Shown in pieces: positions 23,238 to 36,109 of a stretch of DNA of 64,000 bases (position 1 is the stretch's first letter; each line of letters opens with the position of its first letter). Origin of the DNA: Gordius sp. MW1 (Eukaryota; Nematomorpha; Gordioida; Gordea; Gordiidae). A model generated the notes under the pieces. The model was not told where the DNA came from, searched no databases, and saw only the letters and a list, made by a program, of their open reading frames with translations. The stretch lies in the NCBI GenBank assembly GCA_964036665.1, contig OZ038530.1, forward strand, positions 7,516,501 through 7,580,500, in the 5' to 3' direction. Position numbers and translations under genes: made by a program.

Positions 23238-26200
23238 AATAAACCCCTAAAATGGTAAATATAATTAAATAGCGTTTTATACATCAATTTTGAATTGAAT
23301 AAAAGTGTAGTTATTTAATATGAAATAAAATATGTGCCAATTGTTTTAAATTAATATAGCAGGAAATGCAAATGAATGTAGGTTATAGGTAAGAATGTTT
23401 CAAAATAGGTGCAATAATTAAATACATACACCATTTTCATTTGCGGATTAGGGCGATATAATTATACTTTGTCATAATATTTTTATGTTTTGAATACTAA
23501 GAATCCAAATCCATATTTAAAAAAATTTCTAAAGGCTCCTTGTGATCGGTTTAAATTTACTTAAATTCTAGGACCGGTTAACGAATTCTAGGCCCGTTCA
23601 AACCCATTATGAAATTTCTTTGGCCAGCCCAAACCCGTTATTAAACTTGTTGGATATGAAATCAAAAATTTTCAATCCGTTTACATAAATGTCATTGTAT
23701 AGAATCGGTGGATTTGGATTGATAGCGTAGGTAGAGGGAAATGGAACGCGATATTTCTAGCTATAAAAGCCCATCATCAGGGGAAAAAATAATAAAAATG
23801 AAAAGAGATCATGTCTCGAAAAAATTAAAAATAATTGTTTGGATATTTTCTTTTTAAATGCCCTAACCTCACCATGCAGATCTCTAATTTAACTCTTTTC
23901 TAAGTTCTATATTAAAAATAAGGATAGTTTATAAAATATATAAATCATGATGTTGCACCTAAAAAACGTTGTGAATTTTTTTTTAATTAATCAGACATTT
24001 AAATTAACGCATTGTTCACACCTCGTTTTATATTACATACAGTTTGTTGATTTGTAATATATAAAATTATATTTCTTGTGTGCCAAAAATAGAAACACAG
24101 ATTACATAAAAAATTTATCATTTGACTTTAAGAACACTTTTTTGCAAATACTTTTAACATTTGAGCTCACTGCATTTTTGACAGCTAATGTTACATTTAG
24201 AACTAATATTTAGCTATTTAGACGGCTGACATATTAAAAAACGTTCCATATTAATGCACATTCTTGTCAGCTTGGTCGTTTTTTTTAAGCCTAAACTCGG
24301 GTTTTTTATTTAAATTCTAGCAATATATTAAACATATTATATAGTGGCACAAAAGTAATTAATAACGAACAATTTTGACTAGTCAAAGGTAACAAATAAA
24401 TTTGCATCTAGGAACCACACGTTTTACAGATATAAATCGATTTCAGAGTTTTTATCTACAACCAGGCAAATATTTTGATAGTCACTACCGTCCTATATCA
24501 TATAATGTCGTGTACCGCTGTGCCGTTTTGTTCGAACAGGAGAGGTATTATATATAATCTATTTATATTGCAATAAGATTTTGATATCATTAAAAGTTTG
24601 TTTCGAGAAAGATTATTTGAATAATGAATCATCATTCATACAGTTTTTATCCTAGATAAAGTAAAATGAGAATAAAATTATAGTGAAAATTATACAATAA
24701 CACAAAATAACTTTTATATTTATCAATACCCAGCTTGAGTACATTACAGTAAATGCTGAAAAGATCTAAGAAATAACTACAAGTGCACAACAAATTGTAA
24801 TGCAAATTTGGCAATTAAATAATGAGTCATCTATAATAGTTTTTTTTTATATAAAAAGTTAATTTAGATTTTATTCTTATTGGATAGAGTTAAACTTTAA
24901 CAAATGATAATGGACTAGATTTGTTTTGTGATCTAATTATACAAATGACATTTTTTTACTTTTGGAAAGCTATATATAGTTTATCATGTCTGTAAACAAA
25001 TACTATCAATTGCTTCTGACAAATAGATATGAGATGAAGGTGATATTGAAATTCCCTACTTGTAGTTCTTAATTACATCTAGAATATATGTATGATCATG
25101 TAGCTTGCAAATAAGATCATGCCACCTTAACTTAATACATACAAATGTTTTATTATTAATTATACACTTTAATTGAACATCTCATATTCATTTTATAATT
25201 ATACCTTGAGGTGATATCAAGATATATTACCTCCATATACCATAAAATAAATAGCTTCTAATGGTTAAATATTATTAACTCTGTTAGTTCACATTGATTA
25301 CTTTGGCACATCCATTATTGTTCATAAAATGTTTAATAAAAAATTATAAGTCCACATTTTGCAAAAACCTATAAACATGATTACTGGCAAAATTTATGAA
25401 TCAGTAATTAGTAAGCTGTATGATATAATAAAAAATGTATTAAGATGTCGATATAAGAGATCTGCATGGGCAGGGCCTACAAATGAGCTTTGTATCATAA
25501 AAATTTCAACTGGCCGGGCCCGGATGGGCTTATAGCTTCGTATATTCTTTTATAATTAGGTTCAATTACTTAGTTTTTTTTCCAAATTAACATCATAAAT
25601 GATTTTATGCAGCTTCACTAATGAAAATTTAACTTGTTGGAAGAAACTAAACCCTGTTTGCAACTGATGTTTTAACAGTTGAACATTTTCAGCATATAAA
25701 TAAATAATTGTTTTGGTATTGACAAAGGATGCTTATGCCCCATAATATATTTTTGGGAAGGTGTAGGCTGGGCCTATGCATTACAAAAAATCAGCGGGGC
25801 GAATTCGGGCTTATAATCTCATTTTAACGGTTCCGGGGCCGTACAATTTTTGATACTGGTGGGAAAATTAAGCCTAAAAGGCCCATGAAAGTGTTTAGTT
25901 CAACAATGGGCCTAATTAGCGCAAACAGATAAATTGGAAGGTGCTCTTAGCACTTTGCGTTTCTGAAGATATTATTAATCCATTTTTCACCAAAAACCCA
26001 TCTTAGGTATTCAATTTATATAATTTTAATTAGTGTTTGTTTACTCAAAATTCTGTGACACAAAAAACACCCTGCCCCCCTTACTTAGATGAACCTGCCG
26101 GCGCCACAACTGTATATAAGCTTAAAATTTTTATGTTTAAAAGTATTGTCAAAAATTTTTGAAACCCCCCCCCCCCCCCTGAGGCAATTTTTAAGAATTT

Positions 26201-26720
26201 CAGTATTCATTTAATCTATTTATATCTAGCATAGGCTTTTATTGGATGGAATTAAACTTTAATAATTTATATTACAAATGATAATATTCTAGCTTACACT
26301 TCCTTAAGTTTGACGACTCTATTTTTTGGTGGTTTTAAGTTTTTTCCAGCCAAATTTTCTAAATTTATAGTTCCTACCTTTTTTAATATGTTCTTATTAT
26401 ATCAATCATAAAATTAAAGTTATTTTTGTCATGAGAAAAGTTAGTCACATAGGGGAGCGCAGTTAAACTGAAATGAAAGCTGTTACATTTAAAAAATGAA
26501 ATAGTTCGAATAACTATTTACTTAACAGCTCTACTTATACTTACCGTGTTATGTCAATATATATATAATTAGAAATATATTTTATTTATGTGTCAACAAT
26601 TAATTCATGCGATTGTAAATACATATATACAGAAATATTATCAATAAATTCATATACATCAATTTCGTTAAGGCTATATTGATTTACCAATCTATTTATA
26701 TTGGTGTTAATATTGCGATA
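23238..26720. other. 3.5 kb without genes (D2)
   Basis: Counterpart of 13146-16629. It lacks 26 bp near 23868 and has 22 extra bp near 24539 (GGAGAGGTATTATATA..) compared with D1. No coding sequence seen. Confidence 0.5.
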
Positions 26721-26721
26721 T

Positions 26722-28141
26722 CTAGCTAGTTGCACACACCTGCTTACCTTGCGAAATATGCAATAAATTAATTTCCGTAATGGTTTTGTTTACGTAGGCA
26801 TTCAATTTATCATATATAACGGGGTGGGCCCGGCCAAAAAGGCATTTAATGCTATTATGGAACCCCTCCAAATGATTGTTTGTACGGGGACAGCATTGAA
26901 ACTTTGCAAATTTCATACAAAAGTGGCGGCTGACCAGACCCAGGTTCGGTGTATATATTGAAAAAAGTCTCTCATTTTCTCGTTAGAGCGAACGAGAGGG
27001 TCAGAAGCACATAATCCAAAAACATCTAGATCATCGTGTTCTTTTAAAAATGAAAGGGCTAAAGAGCGCCGTACCAATTTTTTGAAATGTGGGTTTTCAT
27101 TGTACTCGGACCTTATTCCCTCATGCCCAAGTCTTCGAAAAATAGCTTGAGCAAAATGGAATAAACATCCTAAATTAAATATATGTTATTTAATAAATTA
27201 AAAACATTTCACTGAAACGCCTGGAAAGCATTCTCGGAGGGCTTGTATACTCGCCATTTCAAAGTCAACCTGAACAAAATTTGATTGCAACACAAAATTA
27301 TGCTCAAGGCACAACTCCTTCAATTTGTTGAAAACCATTTTATAGGTTTCACAGGATTTGTCGGGTAACAGGGCATACACGGCGAAAATCATGTGTCCCC
27401 GGTAAAAAGTGTGGATTGTATAGACCTATAAATTAAAAGTTAATATTAAATCTGCTATTACTTGGCTAAACAATGGCGGGCATACATAATATGTGCCATC
27501 CGAGTAAAGATTACCGGATGTACACATAATTTTTAGAGACGTGGGTGTCCCGAAAAGCATAAGTCGATTATCCCAGTTCCAGAGCAAGAATCTCTCACCG
27601 TTTTCGGTGAAGCGATGCTCCGGATCTATGATAATCTCCCTATTGTTGTCCGGGTCCTTCACTCTCTTAGGATTTACTCTTTGGAGCGTTTGCCTTATTG
27701 ATTTGAATGTAGGGGTCGCCTTTGGATACAATACCAGGTCAGGTACTTCGCGTAACCGTCTGGCAATGATCTTATGGTATAGCGTCCTCAGTTTCTTTCG
27801 AGGTTCTGCCAAAACTGCCTCCTTTAAATCCCTGACAGTAATTAAAAACTCATATTTTTCCCTAGATTGCTCATGGTTATGTCCGTGAGTAACTTCGGAG
27901 GAGGTTGTAATTTTTGCCTTGCCAGGGCAACTCCTCGTCCTACACCGATAGTAGGTAGTAGACGGGGCTCTTCTTATTTTGTAATACAGATAACCATCAA
28001 AGTAAAGAAGGTAACCTTTCCGAGATGGAATAAATCGCATGATATCTAAAAAAAGTAATAAAATTTATATGTAAAATATAACTATTACTTTGGTGACTGC
28101 TTTGTATTCGTTCCACTACATCAACCAAAATTTCTGCATCC
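26722..28141 (-). pseudogene. FLYWCH/MULE transposase gene, decayed, copy D2 minus
   Basis: Same gene as 16633-18054. Here the first large exon keeps its frame to the splice site: FLYWCH domain then GERFLLWNWDNRLMLFGTP and SDGTYYVCPPLFSQ (28040-27462), and a 36-nt intron 27426-27461. The open stretch 27392-27198 holds VDFEMASIQALRECFPG. A 5-bp deletion near 26889 (GTCCC missing before the HLEGFHN region) is private to this copy, and the shared stops remain. Each duplicate has thus collected its own lesions. Confidence 0.8.
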
Positions 28142-28238
28142 CTAATTGCGTACCAAGTCAAACGTTATAAAGACACTAATTATAAAACACCTAAAAATAC
28201 CTAAACCACCTAAAAACAGTAAAAACACCTATTGTAAT

Positions 28239-30247
28239 ATGAATCACGTTCATTTTACTCTATGCCAAAAAAGAAAACCAATTTTAGTTTATCAAAATTA
28301 TCATTATATAAAAGTCAATAATGGGAAAGATTCAAAATCTTACTACAAATGTAGAGTAAGTGAATGGGTGGCAGAGGTTTCTATTCAGATGCAAGATTTA
28401 CAATGACACGTGAGCATGACAATCTCCCACATAAAAGTAACTTTTATAGTTATTTTTACTTATTATATTATAAAGTACCCTAATTATGGATTGATACCTT
28501 CAGATCTACCTATATCCCATTTGAGTAATTCAATTTAAAACTTATATCATAATTTCTATAGACAGTGGATCTATACAATCTTACTTAAATGATGCAACAA
28601 ATCTACCTATATCCCATTTGAGTAATTTAATTTAAAAACTTATATCATAATTTCTATAGACAGTGGATCTATACAATCATCCCACGTAAATGATGCAATA
28701 TTCTCTACTAACCCCACATCCCATAATTGTAAACTAATTTATATTAATTGCTTTCAAGTGTTAATTAAAAATAACTGCTAAATTACAATTTAATATTATA
28801 TCTTTTTAATAACATAATCTAATTAAGGTTCATTGTGGATGCAGAAATTTTGATGGATGTAGTGCAACGAATCCAAAGCACTCAGCAAAGTATTTACACT
28901 ATTCGTATTAAATAATATTGCCTTTTATCTAGATATGAAATTTATAACGTCCCGCAAAGGTGTTGTCCTTTATTATCATGCATATCTATATTTTAAAACA
29001 AGAAGAACCTCCACTGCTACCTATTATCGCTGTAGGACTAAAACTTGCCCTGGGAGAGCTAAAATAACAACTGGTCCCGAAGTTACTCATGGGCATAATC
29101 ATGAAGAACCTAGGGAGGAATATGAGTATTTGATAACAGTGAAAGAGTTGAAGGAGGCCGTGTTGGCGAATCCTCGGGAAAAACTGAGGTTAATCTATCA
29201 AAAAGTACTTGCACAAAGGTTACGTGAGGTCCCTGACCTCGTCCTTTACCCAAGGGCGACCCCTACACTTGAATCCATCAAAAAAACCCTTCAACGCCTA
29301 AATCATAAACGAGTGAAGGACCCGAAAAACAATGAAGAGATTATCTTGGATCCCGAGCATTGCTTCACCGAGAACACTGAACGAGTTTTGCTATGGAATC
29401 GGGGAAATCGCCTCTTGTTGTTCGGGACACCCACGACTTTAAAGAATATGTGCTCTACTGACAATATCTATTCAGATGGAACTTACTACGTATGCCCCCC
29501 TCTGTTTAGTCAAGTAATAGTAGTTTTTTGATAACTTTCAGTTAATAGGTCTACACAATTCATACCTTTTACAGAGGGCACATGATTCCGGTCGTGTATG
29601 CCCTGCTGCCAGATAAAACGTATGATACGTATAAAATAATGTTTGACCAGTTAAAAATATTGTGCCGGGAGCATAATTTGGTGTTTCAGCCCGATTATGC
29701 TCAAATCGATTTTGAAAAGGGGGCTGAGTTAGCCCTTGAAGATTGCTTCCCAGGTGTTTCTGTGAGAGGTATTTTATTTATTAATAACATATATTTAAAT
29801 TAGGGTGCTTATTCCATTATTGTCAAGCCCTTTTTCGAAGCTTGGGCATGAGGGCATCAGAAGTTCTTACAACGAGAATGCCTTAAAAAATTGGTAAAAA
29901 CGGGCCCTTGTCCTTCCTTTTTTAGAAGAGGGCGACGTTTTAAGTGTGTTTCACTCGCTTGCCAATGACCCACTTGTTCGGTCCAACGAAAAAATGAAAT
30001 TTTTTTTGTTTACATTCATCATACCTGGGTCTGGTCCACAGCCACCTTTCCTTATAAGGTTTGGCAGAGGCATACTGTTAGGGACCCCCTACCAATAATC
30101 ATCTTGAGGGGTTCCACAACTGCCTTGTTGGCCAGGCCCATCCTGTTATATATGTTTTTATTGAATTTTTACGCAAAGTACAGTCAATGACTGACTTAAA
30201 TTTATTACATATTTCGCAAGGGAAGCAAGTTTCCGCTCTCAACAAAA
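28239..30247 (+). pseudogene. Double-FLYWCH MULE transposase gene, decayed, copy D2 plus
   Basis: Counterpart of 18152-20160 with the same order: FLYWCH 1, tandem linker exons (about 28459-28727), DAEILMDVVQRIQ exon, FLYWCH 2 from 28935, MULE core, introns of 35 nt. Substitutions change Ser to Cys in the PEHCFTEN segment and Met to Ile in the YKIMFDQL segment. The C-terminal frameshifts are the same as in D1, so decay preceded the duplication. Confidence 0.78.
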
Positions 30248-30361
30248 AATATGTAGATATTAATAATAATATAAATCGTTTGTTAAATTTTAGATCGATA
30301 AATTTGAATTTATTGACAGTGTATCCGTTTATATGTGTTTACAATCTGAATCAATTACAAC

Positions 30362-31476
30362 TAGTGCTGTAAATGAACGCGTTCTTCAAATTTTATGAAC
30401 GCGTTCACGAACGGCGTTCATTTATTTTTTGGTGAACTTTGAACGAGAACGCGTTCCTTTTTTTGATAAACGCGTTCGAATTTAACGTTCGTTCAATTTT
30501 AAAAACCCTTTTTAATTTCATTTATTTAAAAATTAATGTTAATCCGAATTTTTAACAAAAAAATCTTATATTTTTTGATCAGCTATTTTTCCTGTTTCCT
30601 ATTACCAATTCCGAAATACTTTTAACATACTATAACGTGCAAAGATGAGATTAAAGTTAATTAATAAAATATTATTAATTATTATAGTTTAATTTATAGG
30701 TTAATATGGACAATCATAATATTATATCGTCGTCATCTTCAGATTCTGAATATTCAAAATCAGCAGATGAATTGACATTGCCATGGCCAAAATATGATAA
30801 ATATTTTTCACTCATTTCATATAAAGGACCGAATTCAATAATTACTAAATGTAAAAAAGAATAAACTTTTAGTTTTTTGAAAAAAGGGTTTGAAAGCCCT
30901 AGAATTGATAATGAAAGAACTATCATCGTTTTTTTTGACGAGGCAGTAAAGGGAGTGCGGCTTGGAAGATCATATCTTATCGCACTTTTTTGAAGCGAGG
31001 GATAAAACATTAAATGTTTTTAATAAATTTCCTGCTTTAAAAAGATTTGTTTATTAAGTACAATACTCCAATCCCCTCATCTGCCACTGTGGAGCGGGTT
31101 TTTAGTATAGCTAATGCTGTATTAACTGCCAAGCGTTCCTGCTTATCAGACGACAATTTTGAAAATCAATTATTATTAAAAATAAAAATCAATAAGAAAA
31201 TAGATTATATTGATTTATAATTATATTGTCGAAATAAAACTATTATTTTTTATCATGGCTATTTATTGTATTAAAAAATATAAGACATTTATATATATTA
31301 AATTAAATTTTAAAAAATTTATCATAAAATTTTGAACGAACGTAAACGTGAACGCGTTCATGAACGTGAACGCGTTCCTTTTTTTTAGACGAACTTGAAC
31401 GTGAACGCGTTCAATTTTCGTCAATGAACGTTGAACTCGAACGCGTTCGATTTTTTTACAACTGTTTACAGCACTA
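30362..31476 (+). mobile_element. hAT deletion derivative (D2)
   Basis: Counterpart of 20276-21384, with the same ATTACAAC target duplication (31477-31484 on the right). It is 6 bp longer because of an extra AAACGT in the right subterminal AACGCG cluster. The internal transposase remnant runs 30706-31220. Confidence 0.92.
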
Positions 31477-31969
31477 ATTACAACCATATAAATAAATTTA
31501 TTTCTAGTTTTATATAAATTTTTATAGTAAGGTGTGTTTTTCATCTTAATTATTAATCACAATCATATTAAATATTGCCAATTCTAGTTTAGGTTTAAGG
31601 AAATCAAATATCACTATCTTCAAGGATCTATTTGTAAAAAGAAATTAATAAAATAATTTTCTGTAAAATAAATGTTGCTTGCTTATAATGATTAGTCCTT
31701 GAAATAAAACTAAAAGATCATTTGACAATGTTTATTAACAAACATAAACAATAAAAGCTCAAAATAAAATTTATATGCCCCGTAATAAGAAAAGATGGTT
31801 ATTGATATTCTTTTGCTTCTATTTATAGGTTTTTTAGTTTGAAAAGAGGTATCTTTTTGAATTTCCACTCCTCTCTATATTTTTAATAAAACTTTAACAG
31901 ACTAATTATTTACATTTCTTAACCTTAACTACATGTCCAATTCAATCAAAAATTATATCTAAGCCAATA

Positions 31970-32436
31970 TAAACTTTTTATTATATAATAAACTTTACTA
32001 ATTTAAATAAACTAATACAATTAGAGTTAGGCAATTATTAATTGCTATGCAATTTATGGGCTCGTTTTTGATTTTGTTTACCGATGTCTTGTCACGCTGC
32101 CTCCGCGTCCGCAAACAATCTCCCTATCTATTTGCATTGGGTATATTAGGTTTCGATTTTTTAAATTAATGCATAAGAAAGAGGTGCCCCACCCCTCATC
32201 TTTATCTCCCTCGCTGTGTTATTTTTTAAATTAATGCATAAGAGGTGCCCCATTGATAATATGACTTTTTGGTCGTCCACTTGTTCTATTATTGTTTCAT
32301 TTTATTCTATAATAAACATAAATAAAAGTTGTTTACTTTTAATTGCTATGCAATTTAACTAGTTATATAATAAACATAAATAAAAGTTGTTTACTTTTAA
32401 TTGCTATGCAATTTAACTAGTTTTTGGGTTAGAATC
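31970..32436. other. Intergenic sequence with a recurrent TTGCTATGCAA motif
   Basis: No gene. ATTGCTATGCAATTTA occurs three times (about 32040, 32341, 32400), the last two within a direct repeat of about 60 bp (AACATAAATAAAAGTTG...). CGATGTCTTGTCACGC (about 32083) recurs at about 60831, which ties this stretch to the repeat family at 61 kb. Confidence 0.5.
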
Positions 32437-33500
32437 CCGGAGTTTTTTTTGACTATTATGATTGTTCCTGTTCCTACCATTGCTATTATGACTTTTTGGC
32501 CGTCCGCTGGCTCCTGACCAATGAAAAAATGACCATTGGCCAAAATGGAAATCGAAATTATTTTTTTCATTTTTTTTGACTATTATGATTGTTCCTGTTC
32601 CTACCATTGCTATTATGACTTTTTGGCCGTCCGCTGGCTGCTGACCAATGAAAAAATGACCATTGGCCAAATTGTGAATCGAAATTATTTTTTCGTTTTT
32701 TTTTGACTATTATGATTGTTCTTGTTCCTACCATTGCTATTATGACTTTTTGGCCGTCCGCTGGCTGCTGACCAATGAAAAAAATGACCATTGGCCAAAA
32801 TGTGAATCCGAGTTTATTTTTTTGTTTTTTTTTGACTATTATGATTGTTCCTGTTACTACCATTGCTATTATGACTTTTTAGCCGTTCGCTGGTTCCTGA
32901 CCGATGAAAAAAATGACCAATGGCCAAAATGTGAATCGAAATTATTTTTTTCATTTTTTTTGACTATTTTGATTGTTCCTGTTCCTACCATTGCTATTAT
33001 GACTTTTTGACCGTCCGCTCCTGACCGATGGAAAAAATGACCATTGGCCAAAATGTGAATCGAAATTATTTTTTTCATTTTTTTTGACTATTATGATTGT
33101 TCCTGTTCCTACCATTGCTATTATGACTTTTTGGCCGTCCGCTGGCTGCTGACCAATGAAAAAATGACCATTGGCCAAAATATGATTCGAAAATATTTTT
33201 TCGTTTTTTTTTGACTATTATAAATTTATATCCACTTTTACCGTGTCCTGGCTGCTAACCAATGGAAAAAAATGACCATTGGCCAAAATGTGATTCGAAA
33301 ATTTTTTTTTCGTTTTTTTTTACTCTTATGAATTTATATCCACTTTTACCGTGTGCTGGCTGCTGACCAATGGAAAAAAATGACCATTGGCCAAAGTGAG
33401 CATCAAAATTTTTTTTTCGTTTTTTTGGCTATCATTGACTTATAGAGTATCTGTTGGTACTGACCAATGGAGAAAAAATGACCATTGGCCAAATTTTTGA
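32437..33500 (+). repeat. Satellite array, about nine units of 130 shrinking to 98 bp
   Basis: Each unit contains GACTATTATGATTGTTCC, GGCCGTCCGCTGGCTGCTG and the arms CCAATG(G)..CCATTGG around an A-rich loop of about 11 nt, then TGTGAATCGAAATT and a T-rich tract. Spacing of CCATTGGCC is about 131, 129, 130, 125, 125, 107, 108 and 98 bp, so later units lost the middle part. Overlapping open frames on both strands here are repeat by-products. A second array of the same family lies at 61020-61475. Confidence 0.85.
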
Positions 33501-33589
33501 TTTTTTTAATTAAAAATTGTTCAAATTCAACAAAAAATTTCTCCCAACAATTCTGCAAATTCTTAACATTGTGATGTTTTATAATATAA

Positions 33590-35160
33590 CTAGCTGTGCC
33601 CGGCCAAGCGTTGCTTTGGCTCAGTCCTTAAGTGGTTAAATAAGTATAAGCTATTAATAAGACTTGTCTAAAATGGGGTCATATATGAAATAATTTATAA
33701 TGTGAAAGGTCCGAATGATTTTATGAACCCACTATTTTTAGTATATATTTATATAATAAGACAAACCAAATGCCAATTCTGTTTTAGTCATCAAATCCGA
33801 CTAAAATTAAATGTTTTTGAAAAAATTGCTTATTATGCTGTTACTTATTATACAATAATACCATTATTTTATTTTTCTAGTTAGCTGATTTATTTGAAAT
33901 ACAATTTTCTTTAATATAATAAAATAATTAATTGAAGGATGGATAATTATTAAAAATATGCTTCTATGATCGACCACGTGATAATAATGACAAAAACTGC
34001 ATAATTTAAATTCTATTTTTAATTTAAATAGTCTGTTAAACCCCAATAATTTTAACCGTATACTGTAAGATTTTCATTATACTTTTAAATATCTAATTCG
34101 AGAAAACTTCAGCTTTGTATGTATGACGTCATTATTGTATATGCTGCTATAAATGAAACTGGACGGGAAATGTCAGATATTTTTAAAACAAAAAGGTATT
34201 TTAGGAATATGAAAAAGCTATTTTACCCCTGGCCTATCTGGGCATCTACGGCTAAATTTTCGCTCGAATCGGATCTGAAGTTTCAGAATTTAGCCCTTTT
34301 AAAACCAAAAGGCCGAGAAATGTCCGATATTTTTAAAACTAAAAGGAATTTTAGCAATCTGAAAAACCTATTTTACACCTGGCCGCCCTGAGAACCTACG
34401 GGTAAAGTTTCGCGCGAATCGGGCCGGTAGTTTTAGAATTTATTCTCATTTAAATATCTCATTTAATAAAAATTAATGATAGATAAATAATGACATTTAT
34501 ATATAAATAGCACTTACTCAGAATATTCAACGTTGGACTATTTTATATTACATTTAAATTATATATACTTTTATCTTTCTCATTTAAAATATCTCATTTA
34601 ATGATAATGAGAAAAATCCATCTTCTTCACCTATATATTTTCTCAAATAATCTATAATTTTATTTATTTCAGGTTATTTCATAAATTTTATGTTGTCACC
34701 GTAAAAGATGACGTTTAAGAAATTTAATTCATAAATTTTATGTTGTCTTGCCACCGTTAAGAAAAGATGACGATTAAGAAATTTAATTCATAAATTTTAT
34801 ATTGTCACCGTTAAGAAAAGATGACGTTTAAGAAATTTAATTCATAAATTTTATGTTGTCACCGTTAAGAAAAGATTAAGTTTTACAAACTACTATAAGT
34901 GATACACTTTTACTACAGAACTGTCTGTATATTCAAATTTTCGACGAACGCGAAGAGGTGCGTTTGAGTGACATTTATTGAACGTCAAAACGTATAAAAC
35001 CCAATATCTCGAAAATTAAAAGGAATTTTAGAAATCTGAAAAAGCTATTTTACCCCTGGCCGCCCTGGGAACCTAGGGGTAAATTTTCGCGCGAATCGGG
35101 CCGGTAGTTTCAGAGATTAGCCCTTACATACATATATACACTTTACTTTATATATATAGA
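33590..35160 (-). mobile_element. Non-autonomous Helitron
   Basis: Read on the minus strand. The element starts TCTATATATATAAAG after a flanking A (35161). It ends in a short bulged hairpin (CCAAAGC..GCTTGG), 10 nt, then CTAG at 33593-33590, followed by T. Insertion between A and T, a TC start and a CTAG end behind a hairpin are the Helitron rules. The motif after the 5' end (ACTACCGGCCCGATTCGCGC) is repeated inside, three times, in blocks of about 150 bp. No Rep/helicase is encoded, so it depends on an autonomous relative. Confidence 0.75.
34666..34885 (+). repeat. Minisatellite inside the Helitron, about 4 x 57 bp
   Basis: Units read TTCATAAATTTTATGTTGTC, ACCGTTAAGAAAAGATGACG, then TTTAAGAAATTTAA. 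The second unit has a 5-bp TTGCC-type insertion and the last one is cut short. Confidence 0.8.
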
Positions 35161-35229
35161 TGTTTGTTAGACCCATAATCACTAAAGGCCATAAAAACTA
35201 ATGTAATACGCAACTAGATGCAAACATTA

Positions 35230-35325
35230 AATCTAACCCTAACCCTTGCTTATATTACATTTTGCCTATATTACATTTTGCCTATATTACATTTTGCCTA
35301 TATTACATTTTGCCCATTGGAAAAT
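35230..35325 (+). repeat. Telomere-like CTAACCCTAACCC and a 16-bp repeat x4
   Basis: CTAACCCTAACCC at about 35233 is two telomere-type units. It is followed by four to five copies of CTATATTACATTTTGC. The stretch lies just outside the Helitron 5' end. Confidence 0.7.
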
Positions 35326-35705
35326 TTGCATAAAAATTAATAATTAATTAATCATTAGGCATTGAATACCCCCCTATAAGCATTCTCGCCCCTTCCCACC
35401 TTTCTCGCCCATAAATTGCATAGCAAATATGATACATTTATACGAAGTATAGATGAGTCATCCCCCCTTCCCTTCTCCCCTCCCCCTTCCCACGAGGGCC
35501 GAAGGCCCGAGTTTTAATTAAATTAATTTTTTATGCTAAAGATTTATATTATAATATCCTTGCACCCTTTTTTATATAATAACTTTTATACTAAAATATT
35601 GTTTAATATTTTATCTTTATATCTTTATTTTTATATTTTAAATATGTACCAAAATGCGGTACTATGAAACATTTGACTTTATAACGTTTGACCCCGATTC
35701 CCCTG

Positions 35706-36025
35706 ATTGAGCCTAAAATAGGTATTTTCCCAAAATACCAGTGGACAAAATCCTAGTGGTTTCAAGATCTATAATGCGCATGCGTATGCATTTGACAGAC
35801 CAATCAGATAGCTGCGAATTTTAACAATGCGCATGCGCTTGAAACGGTTTCAAGTTAAGGTTCAGGGTAGTGTTTTAGGTCAGCGTTTTAGGTTAGGGTT
35901 AGGATTAGATGCACATCAAATTCCCTCCCCATGAAAGTGTCGGAAAAGTTAATACCGTAAATGTACCTGCATGCATGCATATCCGTTTTATTTTGTCCAC
36001 TAGTATTTTGGGCATGAATCCCTAA
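35706..36025. mobile_element. MITE with telomere-like core and alternating GC words
   Basis: About 320 bp with imperfect terminal inverted repeats: CCCAAAATACCAGTGGACAA on the left, and the reverse complement of GTCCACTAGTATTTTGGGC on the right. The interior has ATGCGCATGCG twice, GCATGCATGCA, and TAGGTTAGGGTTAGGATTAG (about 35881-35900). A related telomere-like block, in opposite orientation, lies at about 44385. No coding capacity. The superfamily cannot be decided because no target duplication is obvious. Confidence 0.55.
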
Positions 36026-36109
36026 AATATATTATAAATTTTTTATTTAACTAATACAATAAGCTTGTTTTTTTATAAATTGTAACTTTAATTACAATTA
36101 GCAAATCTT

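Larger units (their letters stand above)
22095..31969 (+). repeat. Segmental duplication, copy D2 (9.9 kb)
   Basis: Direct copy of 11961-21878. It ends within AAGCCAATA, after which the two sequences differ. The few differences are indels and scattered substitutions, for instance C to G near 29071 and G to A at about 29637. Such similarity means either a recent tandem duplication or two haplotypes joined in assembly. Confidence 0.93.

Noticed and set aside
32413-33178. Several overlapping open frames of 69-98 codons on both strands
   Set aside because: All lie in the 130-bp satellite; periodicity explains the absence of stops.
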